50,833 nt of DNA from Bacteroidota bacterium. Lineage in GTDB: Bacteria > Bacteroidota > Bacteroidia > AKYH767-A > OLB10. Of this stretch, positions 48,210 to 50,833 are shown in pieces. The stretch is taken from positions 1 to 50,833 of the forward strand of contig CANFIN010000010.1 in NCBI GenBank assembly GCA_947447155.1. The letters run 5' to 3'. The stretch's first letter is position 1, and each line of letters starts with the position of its first letter. Under the pieces are notes generated by a model. That model had not been told where the DNA came from, did no database searches, and was given only the letters and a program-made list of their open reading frames with translations. The translations under genes and the position numbers were made by a program.

Positions 48210-50833
48210 TTGACTACTATAAACAGTCTCACATCAGAGAAGACGGCAAACCGTATCAATTTCAGTAAGAGTAAAAACCCGGTTGAATACCCGGATTTTC
48301 TCGAAATTCAATTGAAGTCTTTTAAAGATTTCTTTCAATTAGAAACAACAGCTGACAACAGAACCCAGGAAGGGCTTTATAAAGTTTTCAGCGAGAATTT
48401 TCCAATTACGGATTCAAGAAATAATTTCGTTCTTGAATTCTTGGATTATTTCGTCGATCCTCCTCGCTATTCTATTGAGGAATGTATCGAAAGAGGTTTA
48501 ACGTATAGTGTGCCTCTAAAGGCTAAACTAAAACTTTATTGTACAGATCCTGAGCACGAGGATTTTGAAACAATTGTACAGGATGTTTATCTGGGAACAA
48601 TCCCATATATGACTCCTAAAGGTACTTTTGTTGTTAATGGGGCAGAGCGTGTAGTTGTGTCTCAACTTCATCGTTCTCCAGGTGTATTCTTTGGTCAAAG
48701 TCGCCATGCGAACGGAACAAAATTATACTCTGCTCGTGTAATTCCTTTTAAAGGATCTTGGATTGAGTTCGCAACAGACATTAATAGTGTCATGTATGCG
48801 TACATCGATCGTAAGAAAAAATTCCCTGTAACGACATTACTTCGTGCAATCGGTTTTCAAACGGATAAAGATATCCTTGAAATTTTCGGTTTAGCTGACG
48901 AAGTGAAGGTTAGTAAAGCAGGATTAAAAAAAGTAGTTGGTCGTCGTTTAGCAGCCAGAGTTTTAAGAAGCTGGTTGGAAGACTTCGTTGACGAGGATAC
49001 TGGTGAAGTAGTATCTATCGAGCGTAATGAAGTTATTTTGGAACGCGAAACTATTCTTGAAGATGAACATATCGATTTGATTGTTGATGCAGGTGTTAAG
49101 TCTGTTATTTTGCATAAAGAAGATGCAAATACAAATGACTACGCTATCATTTACAATACACTTCAAAAAGATACATCTAACTCTGAAAAAGAAGCGGTGG
49201 AACATATCTATCGTCAATTAAGAAATGCAGAGCCACCAGATGAAGAAACGGCGCGTGGTATTATCGACAAGTTATTCTTCTCTGATAAGCGTTATGACTT
49301 AGGAGAAGTGGGTCGTTATAGAATGAACCGTAAGTTAAGATTGAATATCGATGAGGATACGAAAGTCTTAACAAAAGAAGATATTATTCAGATCATTAAA
49401 TTCTTAATTGAATTGATCAATGCGAAAGCAATTGTGGATGATATCGATCACTTGAGTAATCGTCGTGTGAGAACAGTTGGTGAGCAGTTATATTCTCAAT
49501 TCGGAGTTGGTTTAGCACGTATGGCGCGTACAATCCGTGAGCGTATGAATGTTCGCGATAATGAGGTGTTTACTCCTGCTGATCTGATTAATGCAAAAAC
49601 ATTATCAAGTGTAATTAACTCTTTCTTTGGAACAAATCAGTTAAGTCAGTTCATGGATCAAACCAATCCATTAGCTGAAATAACGCATAAGCGTCGTTTA
49701 TCAGCACTTGGGCCCGGTGGTTTGAGTCGTGAGCGTGCAGGTTTCGAGGTTCGTGACGTTCATTATACTCATTATGGTCGTTTATGTACTATTGAAACTC
49801 CTGAAGGTCCGAATATCGGTTTGATTTCTTCTTTATGTGTTTATGCAAAGATTAATCAATTAGGATTTATTTCTACTCCTTATCGTACAGTAACGGATGG
49901 AAAAATTGATATTCAAACAGCACCAATCTATTTGACCGCTGAAGAAGAGGATACAAAAGTAATTGCGCAAGCAAATGCGGATGTAGATGAGAAAGGAGTA
50001 TTTGCTGATAAAAAAGTGAAGGCTCGTTTCGAAGGCGATTTTCCAATTGTAGATCCAAAAGATATCCATTTAGTAGACGTTGCGCCTAATCAGATTGCTT
50101 CAATCGCGGCATCATTGATTCCGTTCCTTGAACATGATGATGCGAACCGTGCATTGATGGGATCAAACATGCAACGCCAAGCAGTTCCATTACTTCGTCC
50201 ACAGGCGCCAATTGTTGGTACTGGTCTCGAAGGACATGTTGTTCGTGATAGCAGAGTTTTAATAAACGCTGATTATTCAGGAACAGTTGAGTATGTAGAT
50301 GCAAATGAAATTCATATTCGTTGCGTAAGAACTAACGATGAAAAGTTAGTAAGCTTTGACGACGATTTGAAAGTTTACAGACTTACTAAATATCAGAAGA
50401 CAAACCAAAATACTTGTATTAATCTTAAGCCAATCGTTAAGAAAGGCGACAAAGTAAAAGCAGGTCAGGTATTATGCGAAGGTTATGCTACGCAAGGCGG
50501 TGAGTTGGCATTAGGACGCAATATGAAAGTAGCGTTCATGCCTTGGAAAGGATATAACTTTGAAGATGCGATTGTGATTTCTGAACGCGTTGTTCGTGAA
50601 GATATTTTTACATCATTACACATTGATGAATATAGCTTAGAAGTGCGTGATACAAAGCGCGGACTAGAAGAACTTACTGCGGATATCCCTAACGTTAGTG
50701 AAGAGGCAACCCGTGAGCTAGATGAGCATGGATTGATTCGTGTAGGTGCTGAAGTTATTGAAGGCGATATCTTAATTGGTAAAATCACTCCGAAAGGTGA
50801 AACAGATCCTTCTCCAGAAGAGAAATTATTACG
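48210..50833 (+). CDS. rpoB: DNA-directed RNA polymerase subunit beta, partial
   Basis: The first ~874 codons of rpoB, running off the right end (full length about 1270). It was absent from the ORF track because no stop is reached. The frame begins at TTG 48210: a TAA lies four codons upstream, there is no ATG in between, and homologues begin near here ([28 protein letters not shown]). Recognisable parts: protrusion and lobe, then the rifampicin pocket [28 protein letters not shown] with wild-type Asp, His and Ser at the main resistance positions, and [15 protein letters not shown]. The core catalytic subunit joins beta-prime, alpha and omega. A hairpin separates it from rplL. Unusual for its start codon only. 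Confidence 0.96.
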   Translation, partial: MTTINSLTSEKTANRINFSKSKNPVEYPDFLEIQLKSFKDFFQLETTADNRTQEGLYKVFSENFPITDSRNNFVLEFLDYFVDPPRYSIEECIERGLTYSVPLKAKLKLYCTDPEHEDFETIVQDVYLGTIPYMTPKGTFVVNGAERVVVSQLHRSPGVFFGQSRHANGTKLYSARVIPFKGSWIEFATDINSVMYAYIDRKKKFPVTTLLRAIGFQTDKDILEIFGLADEVKVSKAGLKKVVGRRLAARVLRSWLEDFVDEDTGEVVSIERNEVILERETILEDEHIDLIVDAGVKSVILHKEDANTNDYAIIYNTLQKDTSNSEKEAVEHIYRQLRNAEPPDEETARGIIDKLFFSDKRYDLGEVGRYRMNRKLRLNIDEDTKVLTKEDIIQIIKFLIELINAKAIVDDIDHLSNRRVRTVGEQLYSQFGVGLARMARTIRERMNVRDNEVFTPADLINAKTLSSVINSFFGTNQLSQFMDQTNPLAEITHKRRLSALGPGGLSRERAGFEVRDVHYTHYGRLCTIETPEGPNIGLISSLCVYAKINQLGFISTPYRTVTDGKIDIQTAPIYLTAEEEDTKVIAQANADVDEKGVFADKKVKARFEGDFPIVDPKDIHLVDVAPNQIASIAASLIPFLEHDDANRALMGSNMQRQAVPLLRPQAPIVGTGLEGHVVRDSRVLINADYSGTVEYVDANEIHIRCVRTNDEKLVSFDDDLKVYRLTKYQKTNQNTCINLKPIVKKGDKVKAGQVLCEGYATQGGELALGRNMKVAFMPWKGYNFEDAIVISERVVREDIFTSLHIDEYSLEVRDTKRGLEELTADIPNVSEEATRELDEHGLIRVGAEVIEGDILIGKITPKGETDPSPEEKLL

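Overview
The window comes from a low-GC member of the Bacteroidota. The evidence is a secreted protein with a type IX secretion (Por) C-terminal sorting domain, Bacteroidota-only families (a DUF5606-type protein, HADH-first 3-hydroxyacyl-CoA dehydrogenase/enoyl-CoA hydratase), many promoters of the TTTG-N19-TAnnTTTG class, scarce Shine-Dalgarno sequences, and futalosine-pathway menaquinone synthesis. A finer taxonomic call is not supported from sequence reading alone.

Layout. 1-3505 (+): the end of aconitase, an MFS exporter, a small membrane-protein/winged-helix pair and a LutA-like Fe-S protein. 3515-6920 (-): a compact ethanolamine module (permease, eutB, eutC) without microcompartment genes. 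7024-9906 (-): a 960-residue T9SS cargo protein. 10529-13812 (-): a queD-folE-fabD-purB operon, divergent from futalosine hydrolase and a VWA protein (+). 15730-21028 (-): phosphatidylserine decarboxylase, an unusual response-regulator/glutamate dehydrogenase fusion, a COG4324-type aminopeptidase and an acyl-CoA dehydrogenase. 21163-27979 is the accessory part: Sua5, then a DUF1016 (YhcG-type) PDDEXK nuclease gene bracketed by ~50-bp direct repeats, an integrase-N-terminus-like ORF, a TMTC-like TPR membrane protein, decayed gene fragments, a Csp-type copper storage protein and an SRPBCC protein. 28227-35581: two cold-shock proteins, a divergent NRAMP transporter, a sterol-desaturase-like hydroxylase, thiolase, a MORN-like protein and the fused beta-oxidation enzyme. 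35792-42731 (+): DUF5606 protein, M3 peptidase, a large hybrid histidine kinase, bS21, a XerC/D recombinase and HPF. 42938-50833 (+): the conserved tRNA-Thr/Tyr/Gly/Thr-tuf-tRNA-Trp-secE-nusG-rplKAJL-rpoB translation/transcription block; rpoB runs off the window.

How the genes work together. FolE and QueD are consecutive pterin steps from GTP. EutBC splits ethanolamine brought in by the permease. Acyl-CoA dehydrogenase, the HADH/ECH fusion and thiolase together make a full fatty-acid beta-oxidation set. HPF, bS21 and the terminal block form the ribosome/transcription core.

The most unusual items are: (1) the receiver-domain/glutamate dehydrogenase fusion, with an intact phospho-acceptor set and a perfect palindrome over its putative promoter; (2) the DUF1016 nuclease locus, with flanking repeats whose first copy looks like the tail of a lost paralogue, two identical 19-bp palindromes inside the gene and a 24-bp tandem-repeat tail; (3) several promoters whose -7 box lies only 3-7 nt from the start codon, suggesting leaderless mRNAs.
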